Shown here piece by piece: positions 12,538 through 24,205 of a DNA stretch of 64,000 nt (its first letter is position 1; the number at the start of each line of letters is the position of its first letter). Under the pieces are notes generated by a model. It had not been told where the DNA came from. It saw only the letters and a program-made list of their open reading frames with translations, and searched no databases. The stretch spans positions 62,001 through 126,000 of the forward strand of contig CAOLHI010000610.1 in assembly GCA_948474755.1 (NCBI GenBank). Direction: 5' to 3'. The stretch comes from Ctenosaura bakeri (Eukaryota > Chordata > Lepidosauria > Squamata > Iguanidae). A program made the translations under genes and the position numbers.

Positions 12538-13786
12538 ATCAGTTCCTTGTGGGGAAGCAACTCCATAAAGCTGGTCTTTTTGCTGCCTTCTGCTCCTACA
12601 GGACATGCATACCTGAGCTCTTCAAGCTTGATTCCGACAGCTGTTCCAAACAATCCCTCATTGGTCTCTCTTGGTATCTTTCAGCCTTCTAGCTTTCCTC
12701 CTCTCTCTCAAAAAGAAAACTTTACTCTAAACTGCTTTCTCTCTTTTCTGCTTTTAAGCCCCTGTACCCTCACCTTGCCACCCCTCTTCCTTCCCCCTTC
12801 CCTCTCTGCTTGTTTGGGATCATGGAAAGAAGAAATGAACCCTCAGCAAGGATGCCAAGGAAGAAGGAGAGAACTGCCAGCATGGGCAGTGACTCTCTCA
12901 TCTGAACTTGCTCCTCCCTCTTGTGACAGGAGTGAGACAAAGACCCATGGAGGATGCTGACTCTGTGGGAGGAGGACACATAGGGGCAGCTGGGGGAGGA
13001 GAATCCCCTCCATGTCACCTCTTCTTCCCATTGCCCAGCCCATGCTGGGCCAAGGAATTGGGAGGTGCACTGGAATGATTTGGACTCTTAGAGCCTAGGA
13101 GAGTGCCACCATTACTGCAATAAGCATGTCAGCACCACCAGGAGACTCTGGATCCACCAGAAGGGCAGATGGGAGTAAGGAGACATTTGCCCCTTCTCTC
13201 TTTTGCCCCAGACATGCAACATCCCAACAATGAGGAAAGAGCTTTTAAGGTCTCAGGAAGCACGTGGCAGCAGCAGGAGAACCCACACTGATTCCCTTTC
13301 AAGTGAGCATACCAGGGGCACATAGGAGTCTGAGGCCTCCTCTTCTGACTCAGGCAGCCACCATCTTGACAACATGACAGTGATTGGCCAAAACAACACT
13401 GGGCAGAAATGGGAGTAGGAGGCCTCACCTGTGATTCCAGTGCAGCATTGCAGACATACCCCCTTGAAGTGCAAGAAGCTCAAGGACTCCTTGGCAGTAG
13501 GCAAGTCCCTATCTGTCATTTCTTTGCGGGGGAATGTGAAAATGAGATGTCATACACTGTCTCCTCTGAGATTGAGAAGAGTGAACATTCCTCAGAGGAG
13601 AGGGTGGGGGGAGAATTGGCTTTTAATTCTGCTCATCTTTTTTGTGTGGAGGGCTTTCCAATAGTCTTAAAGAAAGTGGACAGAACTTTAGGCCTCATGC
13701 TTCCATCAGAGAAGACCTCCCTCAGGACTCAGACCTCCTTCTCATGAACGTGGGCTTTTTTTCTACTACAGCTCCTAACGTTAGAG

Positions 13787-14651
13787 ATGTCCTTTCCTGC
13801 TAATCTCATGCTGGTGGTAAGGGAAGAGTGGAGTAAACTAGCAGCAAACAGGTCTGGTCCTAATGCTGCCAAGAAGCTTTACAACCTTCCCAAAAGTGTA
13901 ATGGCCAAGCTTCAGGTCCCCCTGGTAGATGCGTCCCTATCTGCACTCATGTCCCCTGCTGTGTTTTGGAGAGATGGCAAGGACAACTTAAGAGTATCCA
14001 AGGATAGGAGGGTGGAGATGGCTCTCAAAAGTGTACATGAAGTGATTTCCTTGACCCTTAGGGCTGCTGCCTCTGTATCCATCATGGCAAGGACACCCCT
14101 ACAGTGGACTAAAGAGTTGTTGAAGGAAGTTCCCATTGGTGAGACCAGGGTCAGACAGGGCCTCAACAAGCTAATGAAAGCAGGAGCCTTTGCAGCAGAC
14201 AGCACACTGAACATAGTCCAGTTCAGTGCCAGGGCCTAAGACAGTAGTGGTAGCAACCAAGTGCCACCTATGGCTCAAGAACTGGAATGTGGATGCAAAA
14301 TCAAAATGGAACCTGGCATTCACCCCCTTTTGGAGACTAAACTTTTTGGGGAGTCCTTGGATAATAAGATTGGTCAAGGAAGAGGGAGGAAGCATTACAG
14401 GCAGGATTGCTCTTCCTTTTCTGTTCCCAAATCCCACTTTACCTCCAGCTCTTCCTTTCAGGCCAGAGACTCCAGAGCCTACAGACTTCAGTGGGGAGAA
14501 CAGAGGGTTTAGAACAAGCACATCTGGCAGATCCCAGTCCAACAACAGGAGGGTCAACAGAAGAACCAGCAGGCATGACACCACTCCTCCAGTAGGGAGC
14601 AGACTTCAGGAACTTGTGCAGTTGTTGGAGAACTCCACCTCCAACCAGTAG
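13787..14651 (+). pseudogene. DIRS gag-like ORF remnant
   Basis: The longest piece (13,787-14,239, 150 codons) reads EEWSKLAANRSGPNAAKKLYNL-type sequence with LQVPLVDASLSALMS and TLRAAASVSIMARTPLQW. A later stretch in another frame (14,226-14,651) is rich in Arg/Ser/Thr/Asn. In the intact copy the equivalent region precedes the reverse transcriptase and shares a helical 'RLSNTQACLAAYL...AVEIASRVMAGS'-type layout. I read this as the carboxy-terminal half of the structural protein. The amino-terminal half (12,830-13,780) is too decayed to follow. Confidence 0.6.
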
Positions 14652-14844
14652 GTGCTGGACACACTAATGCATAGCTATCAAATAGAGTTCTCCCACAGAC
14701 CACACATGGCATTCATTTCTTCTCCTGGGTCCTGAAATGCTGCCTCTTACTGGAAGCCATTGACCATCTGCTTCAGATAGTGGCAGTGGAGAATATGTCA
14801 CTCTCTCAAAGGCACAAGAGCTGTTACTGTATCTTTTTCCTTTT

Positions 14845-15230
14845 GCCCAAGAAAAATGGCGTGTGGAGAGCCATCCTGAACCTCAAGGGGTGAACCACTT
14901 TGTGAGAAGCAAAGATTCCCTATGACATTGAAACACATTCTGGAGACAATCCAGTCAGGTAATGTCCTGTCATGTGACCTCCCAGAGGTATACCTTCGGG
15001 TCCCAGTTTACTGGTCTCATTTTCAGTTCCTTCATTTTGCATATGAGAAATGCCACTTCCAGTACAAGATGCTCTTGTTTGGGCTGTTATTGGCAGCCAG
15101 GGTGTTCACCAAGATTATGGTGGTCCTGATAGCACACTGCCTGCACATTTATTCTTATGTGGATAAATGGCTTCCTGGTGAACATCAAAAAGAGCCTCTT
15201 CCCCACCTCTCAGAAGATTCAGCACCTTAG
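14845..15230 (+). pseudogene. DIRS reverse transcriptase remnant, catalytic motif altered
   Basis: The segment reads 'LPKKNGVWRAILNLKG' and then HFAYEKCHFQYKMLLFGL, with AARVFTKIMVVLIAHCLHIYSYVDKWL. It aligns by eye with RFAVDDTCYQYKVLPFGLSTAPRVFTKCM...YLDDWL of the intact DIRS copy. The catalytic pair DD is DK here (TATGTGGATAAATGG), so the second active-site aspartate is lost. Stop codons interrupt the frame upstream and downstream. Confidence 0.75.
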
Positions 15231-15918
15231 GGCCAAGATCAACACCAGATCAGGGTCATCTCACTTCCACTGGACTGGATAAACACGGTTGCTGAGCCCA
15301 TCCACAACATCAGGAAGGCTCCACTATGAAGCTTAGCCCGCCTAGCAGGAAATAATGATCTCCACTGTAGAGTGTCTTCCCTGGGGCCTCTTCCATGCCA
15401 AACCTCTCCAGTGCCTCCTACTCCCCAGTCACAGGACCATTGCCACACAGAGCCAGTGCTCAATCTGGGTTCCCTAACAGGCTTCCTCAACTGATGGACC
15501 TCCCCACAGACAACAGGGGATGCTCCATCTGGAGATTAGAAAAGATCCAAATAACTACAAACATTAGCCTATGGGCTTGGGAGGCCACCACAGACCTCAC
15601 CTGGCCCAGTGCAGATAGAACCAGGAGGAGCTCAGCCACAGCATCAACTGACTGAAGCTCAGGGTGGTCAGACTGGCACTCTTGACATTCATGAACATTG
15701 TTTGGGGGAAGTTGGTCTTCATCAGGACAGACAACATCACAACAAAAGTCCGTCTGAAGTGCATATGGTACAAGCATGGGACAAGGTCACATTTTCAGTG
15801 GCAGAGGCATAGAGGCTACTGAGCTGGGTGGAAAACACCCAACTGCCCCACACTGAACTTGAGGGCCGACTGGCTGAGCTGGACCTGCATTGACCAAGAA
15901 ACATTCACTCGAAAGTGA

Positions 15919-16173
15919 ATGAGTATTTCGAGCATTCACTCGAAAGTGTTCCTACTGATCACAAGAGCACTTGGTCAACCAGAAGTGAACCTCTTTGCTT
16001 CCCCAGCAAATGCCAAGATACAAAGATTTATGTCAGGGTACCAAACAAAGGGAGCTGAGGGCATGGGCACTCTCATTCTGCTTTGGCCACTGGGGCTATT
16101 ATACAGCTTTCCTCCACTGGCTCCGCTACCCAGAGTGACAGGGAAGATCTGGAGAGGAAGAGAGTCATGGTGA
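15919..16173 (+). pseudogene. DIRS methyltransferase-like domain remnant
   Basis: The frame contains EVNLFASPANAKIQRFMSG and then LLYSFPPLAPLPRVTGKI. This parallels SIDLFATRENAKCRRFCSR ... LLYAFPPFPLLGQTISKI in the intact copy. DIRS1-type elements carry an N6-adenine methyltransferase-like domain after RNase H, and the FPP motif fits its catalytic [DNS]PP[YFW] position. The RNase H part (15,250-15,900) is scattered over several frames. Confidence 0.6.
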
Positions 16174-16559
16174 TCTTGGTTGCACCAACATAGTCCCAGG
16201 AGCGCATAGTTCTCTGAGATTGTCAGCATGGCATCAGATTCCATGCCCTTCCAGGTTACACAGATCTACACAGATCTGCCACTGCAGTCCCAGCTGGCTA
16301 CAGCACCATACCTGGAACTGGAACAGGGCATGTTGAGTGACTGTGGCTACTCTGACAAGGTCATGAGCACCATCTTGGCCTCCACACAAACATCCAACAG
16401 AATTTAAATGTATACCTTTAGGGTGTTCAGCAGATGATGCAGATGGAAGCACATGGACGTTTTCAGTTCTGCTGAGTTCCTTCAAGACTTTGCTGGAGTT
16501 TCTTCAGGACGGCATTGACCGTGGTCTCAGACCCAATACAGTCAAGAGGCAAGTCACTT

Positions 16560-17322
16560 CTCTCACATCAGCAGTACTGCATGAACAAGAAGCATGTCTC
16601 TTCGCATCCACATGTGCTCAGGTTCCTAAAGGGCCTGTCTAATCTAGCGCCACTGACAGTGCATAATTTTCCATCCTGGGATTTGCACACAGTGCTCAGG
16701 GCACTAGCAGTGGCACCCTTCGAATCTCTGAGAGAAGTGCCTCTGAAACACCTATCCTGAAAGGTGTTTCTCATTGCAATGACATTAGCATGCAGAGTAC
16801 TGGAACTGGGAGTGCAGACACAGAGCTCTGCATCATCAAGCTATCCATGATTCTCCGACTGGGACTGTGCATTCAACTCAACCTCCCACGGGGCGCAGAA
16901 GATGATCCTCTCTTCTTTCCGTATGAAGCCACCCAGGAACTTGAGAAGATCTGGCACACTCTGAATGCATGCATGGCCATCTGTATCTACTTGAGAAGGA
17001 CAGGTAGCTTCTGGGTCTTTGATGTTCATCTCATTCCAGCCACAGTCTGAAGGGAAAAAAAGTATCCACCTCCGTCTTGAGCAGGTCGATCAAGTCCTGC
17101 ATTCTGGCCTACCATGAGACTCTAAGCATTCCATCATCAGAGGGTGTACTGGCACACTCTACCAGAAGTGCAGTGACAATGGCAGTATTGGCCACTAGCA
17201 CTCTCTTGGTGGAGATCTGCAGGGTAGCTACATGGAAGTCACTCTCCACATTTATCAGACATTATAGACTAGACAGCTTTGAGTCAGCTGAAGCTGCATT
17301 TGAGAGGAGGGTGTTACAGTAG
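16560..17322 (+). pseudogene. DIRS tyrosine recombinase remnant
   Basis: Pieces in order are FLKGLSNLAPLTVHNFPSWDLHTVLRAL (core-binding part; intact copy FLKGLHHLYPP...WSLSLVLSQL), a middle region with several stops, and at 17,077-17,322 the catalytic end. The end reads VLAHSTRSAVTMAVLATS (H-x-x-R box), then VEICRVATWKSLSTFIRHYRLDSFE with the nucleophilic tyrosine. The tail keeps catalytic His, Arg and Tyr, while the reading frame upstream is lost. Confidence 0.75.
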
Positions 17323-17577
17323 GAGGTTGATTCCTTGGACAATAGTTCACCAGCACTGCCTACCCTAAATAGGGAAGCTCTGGCAAGTCCAAATTTGTTC
17401 CTCCCTTCTCTGCTGGCAAAAGGAATGTTGATCTTACCTGTGATATGTTCGTTTCCAGCAGATAAGGAATAAACATTCTCCCTACCTTGTGAGGTGCTGG
17501 TGCACCAATGCCAAAATGTATACAGGAGGATCCTTTTACATCCTAAAGTGTCCACTTTCATTGTTGACCAGTCATAC

Positions 17578-17612
17578 AGTTGTCATCAAGGTCATATAGT
17601 TGTCATCAAGGT
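17578..17612 (+). repeat. 20-bp tandem duplication
   Basis: 'agttgtcatcaaggtcatat' is followed directly by a second 'agttgtcatcaaggt'. It sits near the right end of the old DIRS copy. Confidence 0.7.
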
Positions 17613-17821
17613 GAAAGCAATCGCTGTTTTCAGTGGCGCCCACCAAACTCGTTACCCCAAAACCGTGGGATAACAAAGGAAGGGAAACATTGATTATTGT
17701 TGTTAATTGTTGACAATGGTTTAATAAATTGTTATACATTTCTTTCTCTTTCTGGAGCTTTGTCTCTTCAGCTGTGTTAGTGACTGATCTTATGGGGGTT
17801 GCTTCTCCACGTGGGGCCACC

Positions 17822-17883
17822 AGAAGGTTTTTCTTTTTCCTGCCTATTGGAGCAAGTGAAAGAAGCAACCCAAACATATAAGA
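17822..17883 (-). repeat. Right inverted terminal repeat of the old DIRS copy
   Basis: It is the inverted partner of 12,475-12,537. The outer sequence 'cttatctgctggaaa' (about 17,892-17,906) reappears inverted at about 17,454-17,468, inside the element, which is the DIRS internal complementary arrangement. Confidence 0.8.
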
Positions 17884-20800
17884 TGTTAATCCCTTATCTG
17901 CTGGAAATGAATGTATCACAAATACATTATTATTGGATTTCTCAAAACAGCACTCATAGGATGTTAGTAAGAACTTAACAATTCTTAAAATAGAACTCTG
18001 TTTAGTTCTTGTCAGAAAAGAAAGCTGCTAATATATTGCCAGGGGAAATGAAATTAACAATGCTGAAATGAAATTAAGACATTCTGACAAGCATCCACCC
18101 TACAAGCAGATGACATTTATGATACAATAATTGAGGTACAACAACCCCAGGCACCTAAAAAGCATCTGAGGAACGTTGCATGCTAAAATTTACACAATAC
18201 TTGTCTGCAGGGATGTGCAAATTGTAAAAGAGTGCAGTAAATAGGTGAGTAAATAATGTGTGAAGAAGCAGTTGGGCAGATATCAAGCAGCATGAAGTTA
18301 TAAGATCAGGAAGTTTCATACCCAAAGGAAAAAAAAGGTAACCGCTTCTTACAATCAACTCAGAGGGCCAGAACTTGCATGTTTTTTCCCTCTTGTAGCA
18401 CTTTAAAGTACAAAGTGCCCTTGTTTTTCAGATCCTTCTTCTGTCATGGTGAGGGTGGCACCTTGGGATGCATGATAATCTTTATCCTGTTTCTCAGCTG
18501 TAAATGAATCAAATTGCCTATTTATTGTAAGCGTTGACAAAGAGTTGAAAAATAGAAACACTAGAGGTGATTGCATTCCTATGCCTGTATTTTCATGATT
18601 AAGTCCCACATAGTAAAGTTCATTAGATCATGCTTAATTTGTAAGTCATAACACATAGGTTGCCTGGATGTTCCTGTAGTTTACATACCTAGAAACCAGC
18701 AATTTGATTGAGCCACACTCTCTTTGTATCAGGCTTACCTCTTACAATAGAAATAAAATATATGTTGGCACCAACATATCACAGATGGCAGAGGCTGGTG
18801 ACACTTTAGGGCAGGGATGAGCATCTTCTGGTCCAGATGAAGTTGAGTTGTAGTCCACACCATCCTTCACTGTTGGCTGATTGGGGCTTGATTGACATTG
18901 CAGTCCAGCGACATCTGGAAGGTCACAAGTTGTATATCCTTGCTGTAACCCTTTCCATTGGGTTTAATCCGGTCTGTTTGAGAAGAACAAAACACCACTG
19001 CTACCCTACTTATCCAACTAACTGACTGAAGGAGTTAATGACTTTTTCTCTAAGATGCAATGGACTATGTTTGTGTCACCTAGTACCATTCTGCCTGATT
19101 TTCTAACCCTGCTATTTCAGATCATCTTAATGAGGGGAGAACGTTGTATATTCTCCCAGATGTCATCTATAGAGTACAACTAACAGTCCTAACCAGTTCA
19201 GCCAGTGGTCAGGAATCCTGAGAGCTGCAGTCCAACAACACTTGAAGGATTGCGTAACTCCTACCACATTTTTAATTGGAGATGAAAGGACCAAAACTAG
19301 TGTTCTACAAAGGAATGGGCTCTGCTGTGACATTGTCCTTCTCTTCAGTGTAATCCATATAGAATGCTATTAATGGGTGGCCTTTGAGTAAAGGGGAAAG
19401 GGAATCTGGATGTCCAGAAAAATCAACTTAGTAGAGGGAGGTCCTTTTTCCCCCCTAGCTGTGTGAGAACAACCCATGTAGAGAGGCAAGCAGGCGTTCT
19501 TGAAGATCCAAGAAGAGGGTGTTGTTTACTGCTTGAAGAAAAATAAAATTATCCAGGATTGGCTTCTTTCTCAGTAAAGGACATGATTGCTTCATTCAGA
19601 ATTACTGTGAAGTTCCAAACTGTTCCTTTCTCCTCAGAAGTTATCTAGAAGTTTTCTGTGTGATCTCTTCTGCACACAGAGTTAGACACTTTTGTGGTGG
19701 ATTGCAGACTGATAAACATGGACATCCCTGGATTTTGATCCTTTCTTTGAAATCTGTGCTTCTATAAACTTTCCTTGCTCAGGAATGCTTTCACTTGCAT
19801 AACTGTGCACTGGTTTTTCTTAGAGCTTTTTCCCCCTCCAGTGCTCTGTTTTGGACATAAGGCTGCTCATTGTTTGAACCCTTAGGAATGTGTAACTTGG
19901 AGCTTGTTCTTTATTAATTTAAGTAAATTAATAGGGTTCTATGATGGCTCGTGTTCTTATTCATCAACCTACTTTTCTCCAAATCTGGCATCTATTGTTG
20001 TTTGATGCTTTCTGTTACATTCCTTTTCAGTTCCTGACTGGACCTCACTCCCTACAATCACTGTCTTGTCCTTCTGACGTTGATTTAAGCTAGCAGTAGG
20101 CAACTTGACTCTTCCAATCCCTGTAAGCCACTACAAACATGGTCCGTTTTCAGGGCTGAGAGTGGTTGTAGTTGGGACATACTTGTTAGACAAGAAAGAT
20201 GACAGGTCTGGCAGCTCTAGCAGACGTACTGTCTGCATGGTATCGATCGTTGTTGGTAATTAAAAGAATAAAATGTCAACATTTATGTTTTCTTTATTCC
20301 TGTGGTTCCTGAGGTGTTACATTTTTGATCAACTCTACCGTAAGGAAGAACTTGCTTTAAGTTCCTCTCGCTAGGAATCTTTGAGCCCAGGGATTAATAT
20401 TGTACTAGGTAACCGTCTTCTCATTTCTGATGTGGAAATGTATATTTCCAGTATTTGTAGTTAGCATGTGGCAGCTTGTGAAATGGAGACTGTCCAGAAG
20501 TAGCACTCTTCATCCCCTCACATAATCTTGCCAGGTAGCTGCCTTAAGTGAGAGGCAAGTAGGCTGCCAACTTGATTGGAATACGTGGTCTGTTAACTGC
20601 TTGATTTGAGCCTTTTCCGCCACTGTGAATAGTAGTGCTGTTTCTTCTCAGGCAATCTGATGTGTTCCCCTTGTGTCTCAGTCAGCCATCTGAGGAGACT
20701 TGGTTTGAACAGAAAGACACAAGCGAAGTGCTAAGGTGTTGTCTTGGAGGGGGAAGATCTCACAGAGTTTAACAAAATGACACAGAAACTTCTGTATCAG

Positions 20801-22299
20801 ACACTGAAAACTAGTGAAGACAGGCTCATTATTTGAGTGTGCTTGAATGATGCCTTTTCTGAATGTTGTAGTTTTTTTTAATCTAAAAATGTCTGTGCTC
20901 TTTGCAAATTCATGGAAAGCTTAACATTTTTTTTTATGGTGGACAGCACTGAGAAGACTGTTAAAATATTTCAGATGAGCACATAGCTTTGATTGGAGAG
21001 CATCTTTCATATTCCCCACCCAGTTTTCCCTAACTAAAATTAAAAGCAGTAGAAATCTGCTTTTAATTTCATTGCTCTGAAACATAGTTTTTCACAGAAC
21101 AGCTTGTTAGCTGATGGCCCCTGGCCACAACAGGGCATCTGAGGCTTTGTTGTGTATACTTTTCTTTGCTGTATTCAAAATAACTATTAAAACCACATCC
21201 GCTATCTCAATGTTTATAATGATTCTGTATGCATGTATATGTGAGAATAGATCATAGCCCCAACATCTTGAGTCCAGTGTTGAAGCGATTTGCCCCATAG
21301 TTAGAATAGAGCTTTGCAAAGCCAACATGAAGATTAGGGCAGATAGTTCTAAGTTGCTTACTGCATGAGGGAAGTAAATGTTTTAAAAACCATGGTAGAT
21401 GCCAAAGTGACATAGACTTCATCTAGCTAGTTGGAAATCTGAATGTTGTTTGCCTTATGTACCATCTGGTAGCTCCTGGAACTCCTGCTGGACCTTCTCC
21501 AAGGGCATCTATGACTGAAGCAGCCACACTGAGAGCTCTCCCACAGACCTCTGTGAGTTCTTCTTATTTTGAGTAGATGAGGAGGCGTAGCTAGTTCCGA
21601 TAGCTTGCCAGAAGCACACAATTATCTTCTGTGTGAGTAAACAAGTCCTCCACTTGAGTTAATTTTAACGCCTGCAGCCCACAAATGACTGTGAAATGAG
21701 AGGGCTTATTTCCTATGGGTTTGCTTTCCCAAAACATTAAAATATCACCTTGAGGGTAAATAAGGGAATACTTTGAGGGAGGGTAGCACCTAAGACTTAA
21801 AGGCTCTGTACTTGTTCTGCTCCAATGTGGGATGCCCTATTTTAAGCTTCTGACCATCATTTACTAAAGTGGGCATGAACTAGCTTCATATTATAGCCAG
21901 GCAGTATTTTTTTCCATAAAGCAAATTACTTCACCAGTTTATTCCCTAGTTCACTCTTGTGTTATCAAAAGTCAATTCTTAACCCTGAACCCCTTTCCCT
22001 TCTGAAGAATAAAGTCCATTCTTTTGCATAGTAACTATATTAGAAAACTGAGGTTGATTGTATGGTTCTATTTAAAGGCAGCCATTGATAAGAATGGACT
22101 TTCACACTTTTAGTACAAGGTTAAATCTTTCATTGAAACATCTTATTTTCTTTAGGAAAAAAGCAGAGTGGCTTATAGGTAGTAGAAATGTTTTTAGTTG
22201 GTATCAGTACAGTGTTCAAATATTCAAGCTAGAGCAGAGGCAGGAAGGTTGTGGCTCATAGGTTGCATGAGACTATTTTGAAGTCCCCAAGGCTGCTAC

Positions 22300-22350
22300 C
22301 CTAATTTTGATTTAAAATTTTGATTTAGATTTTGATTTAAAATCAAAATT
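22300..22350. repeat. AT-rich self-complementary patch
   Basis: Direct and inverted repeats of 'attttgatttaaa' / 'tttaaaatcaaaat' lie within about 50 bp. This is low-complexity palindromic DNA with no further context. Confidence 0.5.
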
Positions 22351-23989
22351 TCCCCTTTCCCTTCTGGGGGGATCATGGAACACTTTCCTCATGCTTCTGA
22401 GACCCTCTGCACTGTTTAAAGCCCAGGGAAATGATTTTTAAAACCAAGAAAGAAAATCATTTTAGTTGGCTAAAATATTGCAAAACACAGCCTTTTTGGG
22501 GCATGCATTTTTAGTTCGTTTGAAGGTCACTTTAAACAAAGTGTGATTAAAGTGTGAGTCCTTTATCAGCAGAGAAAACCTTGGTTACAAGCTTAGTTAA
22601 AGAAACAAAACAAAGCAGACCTGGGCCAGCAAGGCACAGGCCTCCAGGGGTCTGATGAGGGGTGCGTGTAGTTGCCAGACTCAGGGGAGTTGTTAGGAAG
22701 TTGGTTTTCTTTTCTCTCTACTTTTAGTGAAAGTTGAATTTTTCAAGATGCTGAATTGCAGACAGTACCCAGCTATGCACTTGTGTAGAAAGCACATAGT
22801 TCCACGTAGCAAACTGTGTATTTCAGAGCACTCCCTGTCTTATCTGGTTACTGGAGAAAACGCTGCAAACCTTTTAATTAATCTAGTGAACAGAATTACT
22901 TCCTCACGAGGGGCAGGGTCTCCACACCCTTCTGATTTCCCTCTTTAAGTGCTCCATTTAGAAGATGATGAGGGTATAAGACCCCACCCCCATCATTCTC
23001 TTTCTACCAGGTCATAATAGACTAGCATTGAGCAGGACATGGGAAAGAACTAGCTGGCCTGCCTGACTCACTCATGTCTAGCCTTCTGTGAGCATCAGAG
23101 CCGAGTTGATTCCAGCCGAGTGCCCATAAAAGGACAGAAAAAACTGAAAGCCAGCCTTGTTTGAGCACTTCCTCTGCTTGCAGCACTCTGTTGCTTCATC
23201 CTCTGGTGTGCAAGGGAAATGTGCTGTTTGCACAGTTTGCAAAGTGAGTAGGACTCACATTTCATATTTAATTCTTCTGCGTTAGAATTTATTTATTGAT
23301 GGTGATTATGATGGTGATAAATATTTTTAGTCTACTCTCTAAAATCAGCATTTGAGGTGATAAACCAAAAAAGCTAACAAATAAACCACAAAAAGCAGAA
23401 AATGTTATTAATCTGGCCGCCTTTCTCACAATTCTGGGACATTTGATTTTTCTCTTTTACTTGGGGAGTATTGACCTCATTGAGTGACTTGCCCAGTGTC
23501 CATAAGTTTGTGCCTGAGTTGCACTTTGAAAAGAGATGATAGTTAGAGCTACAAAGACATAGATCATAATGAAGAGATACTGCTCCCCGAGGCTGATTAT
23601 GAAGAAAATGCAAAATTTGGAATAAAATTTTTGAGGAGATAACCTGTGAAATATATTTAGAAGTACCTGTTAATAATTATCACAATTATCACAAGGAGTC
23701 TTCTTTTCTGAGCTGCTTCTCTAGAAATCTCTTTTTCTTTGTTCAGGGCAGACCAGTTTTGACACCAGCTGTGTCTATTAGCATGGTAACATTTTTGTTA
23801 CCATATTGATATTTATTACCAACATATTAACTGGCCAGAATCATGGTAGGTGCAGTTCTATCAGCAACACTATAATTAAAACCAACTGAGAATACTAGCC
23901 AGAGTAGACACTCTTTAATACCTCAAGTGCTGTCATAGAGAAGAGGAGGCAAACCTGTTCTCTGCTACCCCAAGGGGTAAGACCAAGCC

Positions 23990-24205
23990 TAATGGGTTGA
24001 AGTTACATGGGTGTAGATTTTGATTGAACATTAGAAGGAACTATTTGTCAATGATAGCAATTTGGCAGTGGAACCAATTGCCTAAAGAAGTGGCCATGTC
24101 TCCTCTGGACGTCTTCGAAAAGAGTCTGAACAGCTACTTGCTGGGGATGCTTTAACTGGAGATCCTGTACTGGATGATCCGTAATGACCCAACTTCATGA
24201 TTTTG
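23990..24205 (+). repeat. CR1-like LINE 3' untranslated fragment
   Basis: The text 'ggaactatttgtcaatgata', 'ggcagtggaaccaattgcct', 'tctcctctggacgtcttc', 'tacttgctggggatgcttt' and 'gatcctgtactggatgatcc' follows the well-known 3' UTR wording of CR1/L2-type LINEs. The tail lacks the repeated octamer typical of full copies. Confidence 0.5.

Larger units (their letters stand above)
12475..17925 (+). mobile_element. Old, degenerate DIRS-type tyrosine-recombinase retrotransposon
   Basis: Inverted terminal repeats are still visible. Positions 12,475-12,537 and the reverse complement of 17,822-17,883 share 'atatgtttgggttgct', 'ctccaataggcaggaaaa' and 'accttc'. Between them, on the + strand and in DIRS order, lie remnants of a gag-like ORF, reverse transcriptase, a methyltransferase-like domain and a tyrosine recombinase. 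A segment at about 17,441-17,478 ('tttccagcagataagg') is an inverted copy of the right terminus (17,883-17,925), the expected internal complementary region. All frames are broken. No target duplication is expected for DIRS, and none is seen. The left terminus outside the repeat is not resolved. Confidence 0.82.

Noticed and set aside
12481..12960. 159-codon ORF at the left end of the old DIRS copy
   Set aside because: It begins inside the inverted terminal repeat, and its translation is mirrored by a frame at the opposite end (17,919-17,572, minus strand) because of that repeat; it is not a protein.
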